NCBI RefSeq assembly: GCF_900156405.1
Contig: NZ_FTNN01000002.1
Coordinates: 3,149-67,148, forward strand
DNA: 64,000 nucleotides
Origin: Shewanella morhuae
GTDB taxonomy: Bacteria; Pseudomonadota; Gammaproteobacteria; Enterobacterales; Shewanellaceae
Reading direction: 5' to 3'
Made by a program: the position numbers and the translations under genes. The notes beneath the pieces are model-generated. The model was not told the DNA's origin. It made no database searches and saw only the letters and a list, made by a program, of their open reading frames with translations. Below are positions 8,285-17,494 of this stretch, piece after piece (the stretch's first letter is position 1; each line of letters begins with the position of its first letter).

Positions 8285-9877
8285 TTATAATTCAATCCCT
8301 TTACTGGCAAGGAACTCATCGTAATTACCTCTGAAATCATTCACGCCTTTGTGAGTCACTTCAAGAATACGGTTCGCCAGTGACGATACAAATGCACGGT
8401 CATGACTGACGAAAATCAATGTGCCTTCGTACATTTCTAACGCGTTGTTCAATGACTCAATCGATTCCATATCCATGTGGTTGGTCGGTTCATCGAGTAC
8501 CAGAATGTTAGCTTTTTGCATGATGAGCTTGCCAAATAACATGCGGCCCTTCTCACCACCCGATAACACTTTGACTGACTTTTTAATGTCGTCAGATCCA
8601 AACAACATACGGCCTAAAATAGCACGTACTGATTGGTCGTCATCTTCAGGTTTGCGCCATTGGCTCATCCACTCGAACAAGGTCATTTCGTTTTCGAAAT
8701 CAGACTCATGGTCCTGCGCATAATAACCAATATTTGCGTTTTCAGACCATTGAATCGTACCGCTATCCTGTGGGATATCATGGATCAAAGTTCGTAACAG
8801 CGTTGTTTTACCAACACCGTTTTCACCCAATACCGCAATGCGCTCACCCACTTCAACAATCAAGTTTAAGTCTTTGAATAGTGGCGTATCGTAGCCTTTA
8901 GTTAATTGCTCAACCACTAAGGCATTACGGAATAATTTCTTTTCTTGCTCAAAACGAATGAACGGGTTCACACGGCTAGAGGCTTTAATATCATCTAACT
9001 TAATTTTGTCGATTTGACGGGCACGTGATGTAGCCTGTTTCGCCTTAGATGCGTTCGCAGAGAAGCGCGCTACGAAGGTTTGCAGCTCAGAAATCTGGGC
9101 TTTTTTCTTAGCATTATCCGACAATAAACGCTCGCGAGCTTGAGTGGCAGCCTGCATGTATTCGTCGTAGTTACCAGGATAAACGCGCAGCTCGCCGTAA
9201 TCTAAATCAGCCATATGGGTACAAACTGAGTTTAAGAAATATCTATCGTGCGAAATGATCACCATAGTGCTATTACGTTGATTCAGCATGTCCTGTAACC
9301 AACGAATAGTGTCGATATCCAAGTTGTTGGTAGGTTCGTCAAGTAGCAGCACATCAGGATCAGAAAACAACGCCTGCGCTAACAATACTCGTAGTTTCAA
9401 ACCTGGAGCGATTTCTGACATCAAACCAAAATGGGTTTCTATGCTAATACCCACACCCAGCAGCAATTCGCCCGCACGAGATTCGGCGGTATAACCGTCC
9501 ATCTCAGCAAAGTCCATCTCAAGGTTAGCCACGGTAATGCCGTCTTCTTCACTCATTTCAGGTAAAGAATAAATACGGTCACGCTCTTGCTTGACCTTCC
9601 ACAGTTCGCGGTGGCCCATGATCACAGTATCAATCAGGTTGAATTCTTCATAACCAAACTGGTTCTGGCTTAATTTACCCAGACGCTCATTGACATCTAA
9701 CGAGACGTTACCGCTGCTAGGGTCTAGATCACCACACAGGATCTTCATGAAGGTCGATTTACCACAGCCATTCGCGCCGATAAGACCGTAACGGTTACCT
9801 CCGCCAAATTTAACTGAGATGTTTTCAAACAGTGGCTTAGCGCCGAACTGCATGGTGATATTTGCTGTTGTGATCAA
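8285..9877 (-). CDS. ybiT: ABC-F family ATP-binding protein YbiT
   Basis: The 530-residue soluble protein has two ABC ATPase domains and no membrane segments. Walker A motifs are GANGCGKST (N-domain) and GENGVGKTT (C-domain), and both Walker B regions read [10 protein letters not shown] or [10 protein letters not shown]. The linker between the domains is the charged P-site tolerance-type segment ([18 protein letters not shown]). Length and sequence closely resemble E. coli YbiT. ABC-F proteins act on the ribosomal E site; the specific role of YbiT is less certain. The start is a TTG with GGAAG nine bases upstream. It is monocistronic with its own promoter at 9981-10008. Confidence 0.93.
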   Translation of the reverse strand: MITTANITMQFGAKPLFENISVKFGGGNRYGLIGANGCGKSTFMKILCGDLDPSSGNVSLDVNERLGKLSQNQFGYEEFNLIDTVIMGHRELWKVKQERDRIYSLPEMSEEDGITVANLEMDFAEMDGYTAESRAGELLLGVGISIETHFGLMSEIAPGLKLRVLLAQALFSDPDVLLLDEPTNNLDIDTIRWLQDMLNQRNSTMVIISHDRYFLNSVCTHMADLDYGELRVYPGNYDEYMQAATQARERLLSDNAKKKAQISELQTFVARFSANASKAKQATSRARQIDKIKLDDIKASSRVNPFIRFEQEKKLFRNALVVEQLTKGYDTPLFKDLNLIVEVGERIAVLGENGVGKTTLLRTLIHDIPQDSGTIQWSENANIGYYAQDHESDFENEMTLFEWMSQWRKPEDDDQSVRAILGRMLFGSDDIKKSVKVLSGGEKGRMLFGKLIMQKANILVLDEPTNHMDMESIESLNNALEMYEGTLIFVSHDRAFVSSLANRILEVTHKGVNDFRGNYDEFLASKGIEL

Positions 9878-9980
9878 AATGAACTTCCAAATCGAGTAAT
9901 GTTGGCCTAGCCAGCTGACGCCGCTTTAAATAAGCATAAACCTAATAACGCTATGCCGAAGGGGTAAAAATAAACGTGGC

Positions 9981-10008
9981 ACTATAGCAGTTTGGGCTAA
10001 ATTATCAA
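9981..10008 (-). promoter_or_regulatory. Sigma-70 promoter of ybiT
   Basis: Read on the minus strand, TTGATA (10003-10008) and TATAGT (9981-9986) are 16 bases apart; each box differs from consensus at one position. It would give a leader of about 100 bases before the TTG of ybiT. Confidence 0.6.
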
Positions 10009-10015
10009 CTACCAA

Positions 10016-10046
10016 GGCAGTATTAGCCTTTAACGCCAATACTGCC
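10016..10046. repeat. Inverted repeat between copA and ybiT
   Basis: GGCAGTATT (10016-10024) and AATACTGCC (10038-10046) are perfect inverted copies separated by 13 bases. There is no T run after it in either direction, so it is not a clear terminator. It lies just upstream of the ybiT promoter. The rest of the 9878-10202 gap holds nothing else I can name. Confidence 0.4.
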
Positions 10047-10202
10047 ATTGCCGCTTAACATCGATATTAAGCAACTGAATACACTTAATCGATTAGCTTA
10101 ACTTTCAATAATTTAGTTCGGGTTGTCTATAGTAAGACTCAGGCTAGTATCGCTTGGCGTCGAGAATAACGCTAACACCAAGACTGAACATTAATCGCCC
10201 GC

Positions 10203-12437
10203 TTATAACTTCTGTCGTCTTAAGCGATTAGCGTTAGTCACGACGGTTAACGAAGACAACGCCATAGCCGCCCCCGCGATCACAGGGCTCAATAACATAC
10301 CGGTTAGCGGATAAAGCACACCTGCAGCAATGGGAATGCCTAAACTGTTATACACAAAGGCGCCAAATAGGTTTTGCTTAATATTGGTAATCGTTGCCCG
10401 CGACAGTGCCAATATGTGAGCAATCACGATTAACTGTGGTGATAACAAGGTCATATCCGCACTTTCTATCGCCACTTCAGTGCCAGAGCCCATCGCGATG
10501 CCCACATCGGCGCTCATTAAAGCTGGCGCATCGTTAATGCCATCACCTACCATAGCAACTACATGCCCTTGCTTTTGCAAATCCTGCACATGCTGTTGTT
10601 TTTGTTCTGGTAGTACACCGGCGATCACTTCACTAATCCCCACTTGGCTTGCCACGGCTTGCGCTGTTTGTGGGTTATCTCCGGTCAATAACACCACGCG
10701 AATACCACTTTGTAACATAGCTGCTATCGCCGCTTCTGCATCGGGTTTAATTGGATCGGCCAGTGCGATAGTGGCCACTAACGTACCTGCCCTTGCAACG
10801 TAAATGGGGGTTTTGCCTTGGTTAGCAAAACTCAAGGTTGCTTGCGGGTCTAACGCACTGCCATCGGGATTAACAATGTCTAATTCCGTCATCAAGGCAA
10901 GATTACCAATAGCAAAGTGAACACTATCAACTTCGCCAGTAATACCTTTACCTTGATGGTTAATAAAACTTTGGGTATCAGGTAATTGCGATAGCGATTC
11001 CTTGGCGTAATTGACAATAGCACTGGCCAATGGGTGCTCTGAATGTTGTTCAAGGCTAGCAATCGCACCGAGTAATTGCGCTTGTTCCGCATTATCTAGT
11101 GTTTGAACTAAGGTAAAGTCCGTCACTTGCGGTTTGCCTAACGTCACAGTGCCTGTTTTATCAAGCACAACGCAATCGACCTTACTTGCTGTTTGCAGTG
11201 CCTCACCATTTTTGACTAAGACGCCCATTTGAGCTGCGCGGCCAACGGCCACCATAATCGACATGGGGGTTGCCAGTCCAAGCGCACAAGGACAAGCAAT
11301 AATCAGCACACTGGTCAATACCACTAGCGCATGACTCAAAGCTGGCTCTGGGCCCACAAAATACCAAATCGCGGCGGCAAGAAGGGCGATGATAACGACC
11401 GTAGGCACAAATACGGCTGAAACTTTATCGGCCAACCGACCTATGGGTAACTTAGAGGTTTGCGCCTGTTGTACCAACGCAATAATTTTGGCAAGTCTAG
11501 TATCCTGCTGGCCAGCTGTTACTCGATAAACCAAGCTGCCGTTCCCATTTACTGTACCTGCACTTAAGTTATCTCCGCGATTTTTAAGCACGGGAATAGG
11601 CTCGCCCGTCAACATGGCTTCATCTAATAGGGATTGCCCAGTTTCAACAACGCCATCGAGCGCCACTCTATCCCCAGGACGTAAGCGCAACTTATCGCCA
11701 AGTTTAAGCTGACTTATTTCAACCTGTTCATCGCCTTTGTCGCTGATACGGATAGCCGTAGTCGATTGTAATCCGAGTAATCTCTGTACTGCCTCGCTCG
11801 TTTTGCCACGCGCTTTGAGCTCAAATCCGTGGCCTAAGTTAATTAATCCTAAAATCATCACACTCGCTTCAAAATACACATGGCGAGTCTCGATGGGAAA
11901 AGCACTTGGCATAATCACCACCAGCATAGAATACGCCCATGCCGTAGTGGTACCGAGCACGATTAGGGTGTCCATATTAGTCGTTTTGGCTTTGAGTGCC
12001 CGCCACATACCTTGATAAAAATGCCCACCCGTCGTCACCAGTAAAGCCAACGTTACCAGTCCCATTATGCCCCAGCCAAGTTGCATACTCGGACTGTTGA
12101 TCATCATTTCACCGCCCAGTAACCCCCATAACATCATAGGCATACCGACAGCGAGCGCCGCTATCGCTTGGCGCATTCGCAACCGATACTCAGCGGCATC
12201 TGCGATGCGTTTTTCTTCGGCGGCGGCCTTAGCATCAACCACCACCTGTGCGGGAAATCCCGCATTAGCCATCACAGCTAACGCGGTATCAACATTCATG
12301 TTGCCGTCTACCGTCACTTGCTTATCCGCGAGGTTAACGCGCGCCTCGACGCCCTCTTGAGCGGCAAGTGCTTTTTCAATTTTAGCAACGCAGCCTGCAC
12401 AATTCATATTGGCAACATAGAGCCTGATCTGAGCCAT
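10203..12437 (-). CDS. copA: Copper-exporting P-type ATPase CopA
   Basis: The 744-residue P1B-1 ATPase pumps Cu+ out of the cytoplasm. One N-terminal heavy-metal-binding domain carries NCAGC (Cys13, Cys16). Later come the transmembrane CPC motif (IACPCALGLATP), the phosphorylated Asp426 in DKTGT, the HP motif (SEHPLA), and the hinge GDGINDAP. YN in FGAFVYNSLG and M-x2-SS in AMALSSL fit Cu+ rather than Zn2+ specificity. The frame is open to 12491, but that start would lie within the promoter spacer; the ATG at 12437 has AAGGAA upstream and begins directly with the metal-binding domain. It is divergent from cueR. Confidence 0.95.
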   Translation of the reverse strand: MAQIRLYVANMNCAGCVAKIEKALAAQEGVEARVNLADKQVTVDGNMNVDTALAVMANAGFPAQVVVDAKAAAEEKRIADAAEYRLRMRQAIAALAVGMPMMLWGLLGGEMMINSPSMQLGWGIMGLVTLALLVTTGGHFYQGMWRALKAKTTNMDTLIVLGTTTAWAYSMLVVIMPSAFPIETRHVYFEASVMILGLINLGHGFELKARGKTSEAVQRLLGLQSTTAIRISDKGDEQVEISQLKLGDKLRLRPGDRVALDGVVETGQSLLDEAMLTGEPIPVLKNRGDNLSAGTVNGNGSLVYRVTAGQQDTRLAKIIALVQQAQTSKLPIGRLADKVSAVFVPTVVIIALLAAAIWYFVGPEPALSHALVVLTSVLIIACPCALGLATPMSIMVAVGRAAQMGVLVKNGEALQTASKVDCVVLDKTGTVTLGKPQVTDFTLVQTLDNAEQAQLLGAIASLEQHSEHPLASAIVNYAKESLSQLPDTQSFINHQGKGITGEVDSVHFAIGNLALMTELDIVNPDGSALDPQATLSFANQGKTPIYVARAGTLVATIALADPIKPDAEAAIAAMLQSGIRVVLLTGDNPQTAQAVASQVGISEVIAGVLPEQKQQHVQDLQKQGHVVAMVGDGINDAPALMSADVGIAMGSGTEVAIESADMTLLSPQLIVIAHILALSRATITNIKQNLFGAFVYNSLGIPIAAGVLYPLTGMLLSPVIAGAAMALSSLTVVTNANRLRRQKL

Positions 12438-12474
12438 AAAATATTCCTTAGTTGAACTTTTACGCGATAGGCTT

Positions 12475-12505
12475 AAGATAAAGTCTCCCATTAAGGGAGA
12501 GTCAA
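12475..12505 (-). promoter_or_regulatory. CueR-type promoter of copA
   Basis: On the minus strand, TTGACT (12500-12505) and TATCTT (12475-12480) are separated by 19 bases, the over-long spacing typical of MerR-family promoters. The spacer holds the dyad CTCCC-TTAAT-GGGAG. Copper-loaded CueR would untwist it and activate copA. The regulator gene is next door at 12628. Confidence 0.85.
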
Positions 12506-12627
12506 GCTTAAGTTGGCCGAATGTGACAGCACTAACAATTTACCATCAAAAGATCAGTAAAACGCTGTGTTAGCCCATCCTAGTGCTTAACGTCATGGCC
12601 GTAGTCATAGTTAAAATCGAGGTAGAA

Positions 12628-13077
12628 ATGAAAATAGGTGAAGTGGCAAAACAAACGGGCTTAAGCGTTAAAAGTATCCGTTATTATCATGATATTGGTT
12701 TAGTCTGCGCCGAGCGAAATCAGGCAGGCTATCGGGTTTATCGCCATTCAGATATTGAGGCCCTTAAGTTTGTGCACCAATGCCGCGACTTAGGTTTTAG
12801 CTTAGAGGATTGCAAGTCATTGCTGGGTCTTAAGGGCAACGAAAGTCGTAATGCAGAAGATGTAAAACAGCTTACCCGCACTCATCTTGCCTATGTCGAG
12901 CAGCAAATTAGCAAGTTGCAGCAACTTAGGACGCAATTACAACATATGGTGACCCAATGCCAAGGTGGCGAACAACCCCACTGCGCCATTATTGATAGCC
13001 TAAGTCATACGCCACAAAAGGAAGAGAGCTTACAAGATACAACCTCTTCGTGTTGCCATAAAAACGCCGCAGAATAA
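12628..13077 (+). CDS. cueR: Copper-responsive MerR-family regulator CueR
   Basis: The 149-residue activator has an N-terminal winged helix-turn-helix (MKIGEVAKQTGLSVKSIRYYHDIGLV), a long dimerisation helix, and a metal-binding loop with two Cys separated by seven residues (CQGGEQPHC), the spacing expected for Cu+ sensors. It ends with a CCH tail as in E. coli CueR. The frame extends upstream to 12583, but the ATG at 12628 follows GAGGTAG and matches the conserved family start. It is divergent from copA. Confidence 0.93.
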   Translation: MKIGEVAKQTGLSVKSIRYYHDIGLVCAERNQAGYRVYRHSDIEALKFVHQCRDLGFSLEDCKSLLGLKGNESRNAEDVKQLTRTHLAYVEQQISKLQQLRTQLQHMVTQCQGGEQPHCAIIDSLSHTPQKEESLQDTTSSCCHKNAAE

Positions 13078-13109
13078 CAACGGCCAGTATCAACCACTGA
13101 AATTCTGGG

Positions 13110-15158
13110 TTATTGATGACTGGCACTGCTTGGCTTTAGCGCCGCAGCATTATCAAGTAGCAAGCTAGGTAATGTACCCGCAGGCGTAAAATGAAACACT
13201 TGTCCATAAAATGCCAGTTCAGTGTCTAAACTCGCCGCTTTATGCTCGGGTGTCCAGCCATCATGCGTCTGGTCTTCATAACTGATATAGGCTGTCGGCA
13301 CCCTTTTGGCTTTTAAGGCGGCATAAATTTGTTGCGATTGTTGTGACGGTACAATTTGCCCCCTCAAACCTTGAATAATAAGTAAAGGTTCGTTTAATCC
13401 CTCAAGATGATAAAAAGGCGATCGCTCTCGATAACGCGCTTTATTCTCTGCATAGGGACCAATAAGTTGATCTAAATAGCCAGTCTCAAACTTATGAGTA
13501 TTATTAACAAGCTGCTCAAAATCACTGATCCCTGCGTAACTCACGCCCGCTTGAAATACATCGTAAAAGGCTAAAGACGACATAACCGTTAGCCCCCCCC
13601 CGCTAATACCGCGAATCGCTAACTTTTGCGCATCGACCCAACCTTTAGCGACCACATATTGAGCCGCATTGACGACATCCTCCACGTCGGCTTGGCCCCA
13701 CTTTCCATAGATACTTTGGCGATAGGCACGGCCAAAACCACTACTTCCACGAAAATTAACATCAAGTACCGCAAAACCACGGCTAGTCCAGAACTGGATA
13801 TCACTACGATAAGCCAGACTCGCGCGCGCAGTCGGGCCGCCGTGCAACATCACAATTAATGGCGGTCGAGTATCATGGGGGGCGATATAATTGGGGTTAA
13901 CGGGCCCATAAAAATAACCGTAGGCTTGCTGATGATTACCGGTTTCAAAGGTAATGTTTTTCGCCCGTGAAATGAAATTAGGATCAAGCTTGGCTAAGTT
14001 GGGGCTATAAACCAACTCTGTGCCGCGGCCAATCACTTTATAAATGCCCTTCTCAGGGGTAGCCTTAGCGCCGACAAAATAAACGCCATCTTCCCCCTTT
14101 GTAACTTGGGTTATTTCACCAAAGTCGACGGCTAAAGATTCAACCAAGCCAGAATCCAAATGCAACCGAATTAACGCCGCCTGACTCCCCAACATATAGC
14201 TGGCAATAATCGTGTTTTCGGATTCAAAGGCATAGTTATGATTACCTAAATACCAATCAGCCACTGCAAATTCGGCACTTTTGCTCAGTACAGGGGCTAA
14301 GGTATTTTTCGGCGTAACACGATAGATATTCCACCAATCGCTCATATCCGAGACGACATAGAGTTGCCCATCAGGACTGAATAATGGTTGAGATACAGAA
14401 GAATCTGTCGGCGTATTGATCTTATGGATATTGCGTAGCTGACCTTTACGGTCAAGATCTCCAAGCCAGAGAACGCTGTTATCCCATGGCATGTAGGGGT
14501 GTTCCCATGTGATCCATGCAAGCTTCGAGTTATCGGGCGAAATGGCTGGCGCTGAGATAAAATCATGGTCCGAGACAAGCGTGTCACCTTCTTTGGCAAA
14601 ATTGAGGTTAATGGTCACTAAACTGGCTTTAGGTTCACCCGCTTGACGATGATCTTCACGCACACAGATAATTCGCGAACCCTTAGGATAAGCAACACAG
14701 TCGGCATGGCGAGTACCATTTGGGGTTAACGCTAATGACGGTTGGTTAGGCGCAAAACGATAAAATAATTGATCGTTCGCCTTCGTGACAAATAAACTCT
14801 GGCCAATGCCTAAAAAGGCGGCTCCGCCATATTCATGTACGGTAGATTTAACATTAAAACTCGAAGGCACCACCTCAATGATATTACCTTGCTTATTGAG
14901 CTGCTTAATGCCAACTTGCCCCTGCTGTTCGCCATTGGATTCTGCAAAATACAGCATGCCTGCCACGCTTTGCAATTCAATCACGCTATCGGACTGTTGA
15001 AATACATTCGCCGCCGATAAAGGAGAAGCCCAGCTGCCATAAGAGGCGATGATCGGCGTGTCATTATCACTAGGGCGTGACACCTGCTCGTTAGAAGGCT
15101 CGCATCCGCTCAAACATAACAAGCCAGCCAAGAGGTATAAGTATCGATATAACCCCAT
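13110..15158 (-). CDS. S9 family prolyl oligopeptidase-like lipoprotein
   Basis: The 682-residue serine peptidase has a lipoprotein signal (lipobox LSGC, Cys19), so it acts in the envelope. The N-terminal two thirds is a beta-propeller with WD40-like repeats. The C-terminal alpha/beta-hydrolase domain has the nucleophile elbow GISGGG with Ser519, the oxyanion region MLHGGPTARA, the segment VNFRGSSGFGRAYR typical of S9C peptidases, and the catalytic His in DQTHDGW near the C-terminus. A run of nine G (minus strand, 13593-13601) encodes the three Gly after the catalytic Ser. GGAG precedes the ATG. Likely a dipeptidyl or acylaminoacyl peptidase; the substrate is unknown. It converges on cueR with only 32 bases between and no clear terminator. 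Confidence 0.88.
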   Translation of the reverse strand: MGLYRYLYLLAGLLCLSGCEPSNEQVSRPSDNDTPIIASYGSWASPLSAANVFQQSDSVIELQSVAGMLYFAESNGEQQGQVGIKQLNKQGNIIEVVPSSFNVKSTVHEYGGAAFLGIGQSLFVTKANDQLFYRFAPNQPSLALTPNGTRHADCVAYPKGSRIICVREDHRQAGEPKASLVTINLNFAKEGDTLVSDHDFISAPAISPDNSKLAWITWEHPYMPWDNSVLWLGDLDRKGQLRNIHKINTPTDSSVSQPLFSPDGQLYVVSDMSDWWNIYRVTPKNTLAPVLSKSAEFAVADWYLGNHNYAFESENTIIASYMLGSQAALIRLHLDSGLVESLAVDFGEITQVTKGEDGVYFVGAKATPEKGIYKVIGRGTELVYSPNLAKLDPNFISRAKNITFETGNHQQAYGYFYGPVNPNYIAPHDTRPPLIVMLHGGPTARASLAYRSDIQFWTSRGFAVLDVNFRGSSGFGRAYRQSIYGKWGQADVEDVVNAAQYVVAKGWVDAQKLAIRGISGGGLTVMSSLAFYDVFQAGVSYAGISDFEQLVNNTHKFETGYLDQLIGPYAENKARYRERSPFYHLEGLNEPLLIIQGLRGQIVPSQQSQQIYAALKAKRVPTAYISYEDQTHDGWTPEHKAASLDTELAFYGQVFHFTPAGTLPSLLLDNAAALKPSSASHQ

Positions 15159-15223
15159 TGTTTCTCTCCAATGTTTGCTTACAGCGCAAACCGAAACAAA
15201 AAATATGAACGTGCAAAAACAGA

Positions 15224-15496
15224 TTATTTTTTAAATGGATTTTTACATTTTTTAAAAAACCAATGCACGACTTGCGCTTGCTGTGTCTGAGTCAAACCAA
15301 AATAAATGCATATCCAAGGTGAGAGTAGGAAAAACCAAGGAATGACTGCCACAGAACGGCCACTGAAAAGCAAAAAAAAGAACCCACAATAAATCACAAT
15401 AAGCCCTAAAATACCGACAATCAGCATCATGCGTTTCGTTATCTTCTCAAGCCAGAGGGCTTTATGCTGCCAAGACATGCGGATGTTAAGCTCCAT
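15224..15496 (-). CDS. Small membrane protein, function unknown
   Basis: About 90 residues with a basic amphipathic N-terminus, two hydrophobic helices (roughly MLIVGILGLIVIYCGFFFL and AVIPWFFLLSPWICIYFGL) and a strongly basic C-terminus (KKCKNPFKK). I do not recognise the family. A good sigma-70 promoter (15544-15572) and a 12-base palindrome lie directly upstream, supporting a real gene. The start is uncertain: ATG 15496 has no ribosome site, ATG 15478 has GGAG 12 bases upstream, and a TTG at 15505 is also in frame. Confidence 0.6.
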   Translation of the reverse strand: MELNIRMSWQHKALWLEKITKRMMLIVGILGLIVIYCGFFFLLFSGRSVAVIPWFFLLSPWICIYFGLTQTQQAQVVHWFFKKCKNPFKK

Positions 15497-15498
15497 GA

Positions 15499-15524
15499 CA
15501 TACAATAAACCAGTTTATTGTATG
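15499..15524. promoter_or_regulatory. Perfect 12-base palindrome before the small membrane protein gene
   Basis: CATACAATAAAC and GTTTATTGTATG are perfect inverted repeats separated by CA. The palindrome falls between the predicted transcription start (about 15537) and the possible ATG at 15496. It could be a repressor operator or, in the transcript, a hairpin that masks the start. Confidence 0.55.
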
Positions 15525-15543
15525 GTGTAAAAAGTGGATGGCG

Positions 15544-15572
15544 ATTGTTTAAGGTTAACCAGTAAATGTCAA
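15544..15572 (-). promoter_or_regulatory. Sigma-70 promoter of the small membrane protein gene
   Basis: On the minus strand a perfect -35 TTGACA (15567-15572) is followed 17 bases later by AACAAT (15544-15549), four of six matches to the -10 box. Confidence 0.5.
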
Positions 15573-15630
15573 CTCTAACAACAAGGAACAACCCGCTGCG
15601 ATAGTCGCTATTATCTTGGCTTTACACATA

Positions 15631-15656
15631 AAAAACCGAGCTTAGGCTCGGTTTTT
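15631..15656 (-). terminator. Terminator of the ivd operon
   Basis: CCGAGC (15636-15641) and GCTCGG (15646-15651) form a stem with a TTAG loop, extended by A5/T5 on each side, so it has a T run on both strands. It lies 35 bases after the ivdG stop codon. Confidence 0.9.
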
Positions 15657-15690
15657 ATTCATCTCGATGAGATATGAATCATCAATATGC

Positions 15691-16449
15691 TTACAGGCGA
15701 ATACCGCCATCAATTTCAAATACACGACCATTCACATAATCGTTTTCAATAATAAAACGCACGGTTAAAGCGATTTCTTCAGCATGACCAAGGCGGCCAA
15801 CGGGGATTAACTTCTCTAAACGCTCTAACGCTTCGGGTTTCATTGCAGCAGTCATTTCGGTTGCAATCACGCCTGGCGCAACGGCAGCGCTACGAATATT
15901 GTGACGTGCCAGCTCTTTTGCCCAGCCAACCGACATAGCCGCAACGCCCGCTTTAGAGGCCGCATAGTTTGATTGCCCCATATTACCCGCTTTAGCTAAG
16001 CTAGAGATATTCACTATTACCCCTGCTTGGCCGGATTCAATCATAGCGGCGGCGGCTTCACGACCACACAAGAAACTCCCCGTCAAATTAACATTGATAA
16101 CCGATTGGAACTGCTCCAGTGACATACGGTCAGTGACTTTGCCGTCTTTGGCTTTGACCAACATACCATCACGTAAAATCCCGGCATTATTGACCAGTAC
16201 GTTAACTTGACCAAAGTCTTCTAAAATATAGGCGAACCCAGCAACCACATCTTCTTCATCAGTAATATCTAAGGCATAACCTTGGACTTCAGTGTCTGAA
16301 CCTAGCTCAGCACAAGCTCGCTCGAGTTTGTCTTGATCCACATCGATAAGTGCTATTTTAGCGCCTGCCTGTGCAAAATTTTGTGCCATTGCTAGGCCTA
16401 AACCACCCGCGCCGCCAGTAATGACGACAACCTTATCTTTTAAATCCAT
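15691..16449 (-). CDS. ivdG: 3-hydroxyacyl-CoA dehydrogenase, SDR type (IvdG)
   Basis: A 252-residue short-chain dehydrogenase with cofactor motif TGGAGGLG, the NAG motif (LVNNAGI), catalytic Ser in NISSLAKAG and catalytic YAASK. Position as last gene of the isoleucine/valine degradation operon indicates oxidation of 2-methyl-3-hydroxybutyryl-CoA in the isoleucine branch. An acidic residue after the second strand (ALIDVDQ) favours NAD+. It is 23 bases after mmsB. Without the context it would be annotated only as a FabG-like SDR. Confidence 0.88.
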   Translation of the reverse strand: MDLKDKVVVITGGAGGLGLAMAQNFAQAGAKIALIDVDQDKLERACAELGSDTEVQGYALDITDEEDVVAGFAYILEDFGQVNVLVNNAGILRDGMLVKAKDGKVTDRMSLEQFQSVINVNLTGSFLCGREAAAAMIESGQAGVIVNISSLAKAGNMGQSNYAASKAGVAAMSVGWAKELARHNIRSAAVAPGVIATEMTAAMKPEALERLEKLIPVGRLGHAEEIALTVRFIIENDYVNGRVFEIDGGIRL

Positions 16450-16472
16450 CTGGTTATCCCTTGTTCTAATGT

Positions 16473-17375
16473 TTATTTTTTAAGTGGTGCAAATTGTTCA
16501 AAAATACTGGAAAAATCTCGACGACCATTACCTTGTCTTGCATGATTAACATACAAGCTACGGGCTAAGGCGCCCATTGGCGTACTAGAATTGCTCAGTA
16601 ATGCCGCTTCTTGCGATAAACCGAGATCTTTAACCATCAAATCTACCATAAAGCCGCCCTCATAGCCCTTAGAAGAAGGTACCGTTTCCATCACACCTGG
16701 GCAGGGATTGTACTTCTCTAACGTCCAATTACCACCACTACTGACCTTCATGATGTCCGATAACACCTTAGGATCTAGACCATGGTCAACGCCCATTTGC
16801 AACGCTTCAGACGTGCCAACCATCAACACGGATAACAGCATGTTATTGCAAATTTTAGCGACTTGCCCCGCACCCGCACCGCCGGCATGGAATATGTTCA
16901 TCCCCATGGCTTTTAATACGGGCTGCGCGCGCTCAAACGCCGCATCGGAGCCGCCACAAATGAAGGTTAAACTGCCAGCAGCGGCACCTGCTGTGCCACC
17001 TGAAACCGGCGCATCCATAAATTCGATACCACTTTTTGCCGCCTCAGCCGCGACTAATTGCGCACTTTGCGCATCGATGGTGGAGCAATCGATCAGTAAA
17101 GTATCGCCAGCAACCACGTCAAGCAGACCTTTGTCTGAACCATTGCCTAAATATAAATTTTTCACATGCTTACCCGCAGGTAACATAGTGATTACTACGC
17201 TTGCGCCCGCTGCAGCACCGCAAGCGGTACTCGATACAAAAGCTCCTTGGTCAGCAAGACTTTTCATCGCTTCGGGGACTAAATCGAATACACGAACGGT
17301 CATGCCCGCTTTTAATAAATTGGCCGCCATTGGGCCGCCCATATTGCCAAGACCAATAAATGCGACTGTACTCAT
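16473..17375 (-). CDS. mmsB: 3-hydroxyisobutyrate dehydrogenase
   Basis: A 300-residue beta-hydroxyacid dehydrogenase that oxidises 3-hydroxyisobutyrate to methylmalonate semialdehyde in valine breakdown. It shows the dinucleotide fold GLGNMGGPMAANL, the substrate-binding signature DAPVSGGTAGA and the catalytic Lys in GAGQVAKICNN. Length is standard. It is the sixth gene of the operon (ivdF in Shewanella usage), and its product is the substrate of MmsA, encoded upstream in the same transcript. The 257-residue open frame on the opposite strand is a shadow. Confidence 0.94.
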   Translation of the reverse strand: MSTVAFIGLGNMGGPMAANLLKAGMTVRVFDLVPEAMKSLADQGAFVSSTACGAAAGASVVITMLPAGKHVKNLYLGNGSDKGLLDVVAGDTLLIDCSTIDAQSAQLVAAEAAKSGIEFMDAPVSGGTAGAAAGSLTFICGGSDAAFERAQPVLKAMGMNIFHAGGAGAGQVAKICNNMLLSVLMVGTSEALQMGVDHGLDPKVLSDIMKVSSGGNWTLEKYNPCPGVMETVPSSKGYEGGFMVDLMVKDLGLSQEAALLSNSSTPMGALARSLYVNHARQGNGRRDFSSIFEQFAPLKK

Positions 17376-17494
17376 GCTGACACTCCTGTGTGCTGTTCTT
17401 TTTTATATGGTGGTAATGTTGTCACTACCACAGAGTAAAACGCGCATGGCTGAGTTTAATTTGTATAAACTCAGCTATTAAATCAATTCAACGC

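Noticed and set aside
16708..17481. 257-residue plus-strand open frame opposite mmsB
   Set aside because: Shadow of the mmsB frame; the composition mirrors the antisense of a Gly/Ala-rich protein and there is no start signal.
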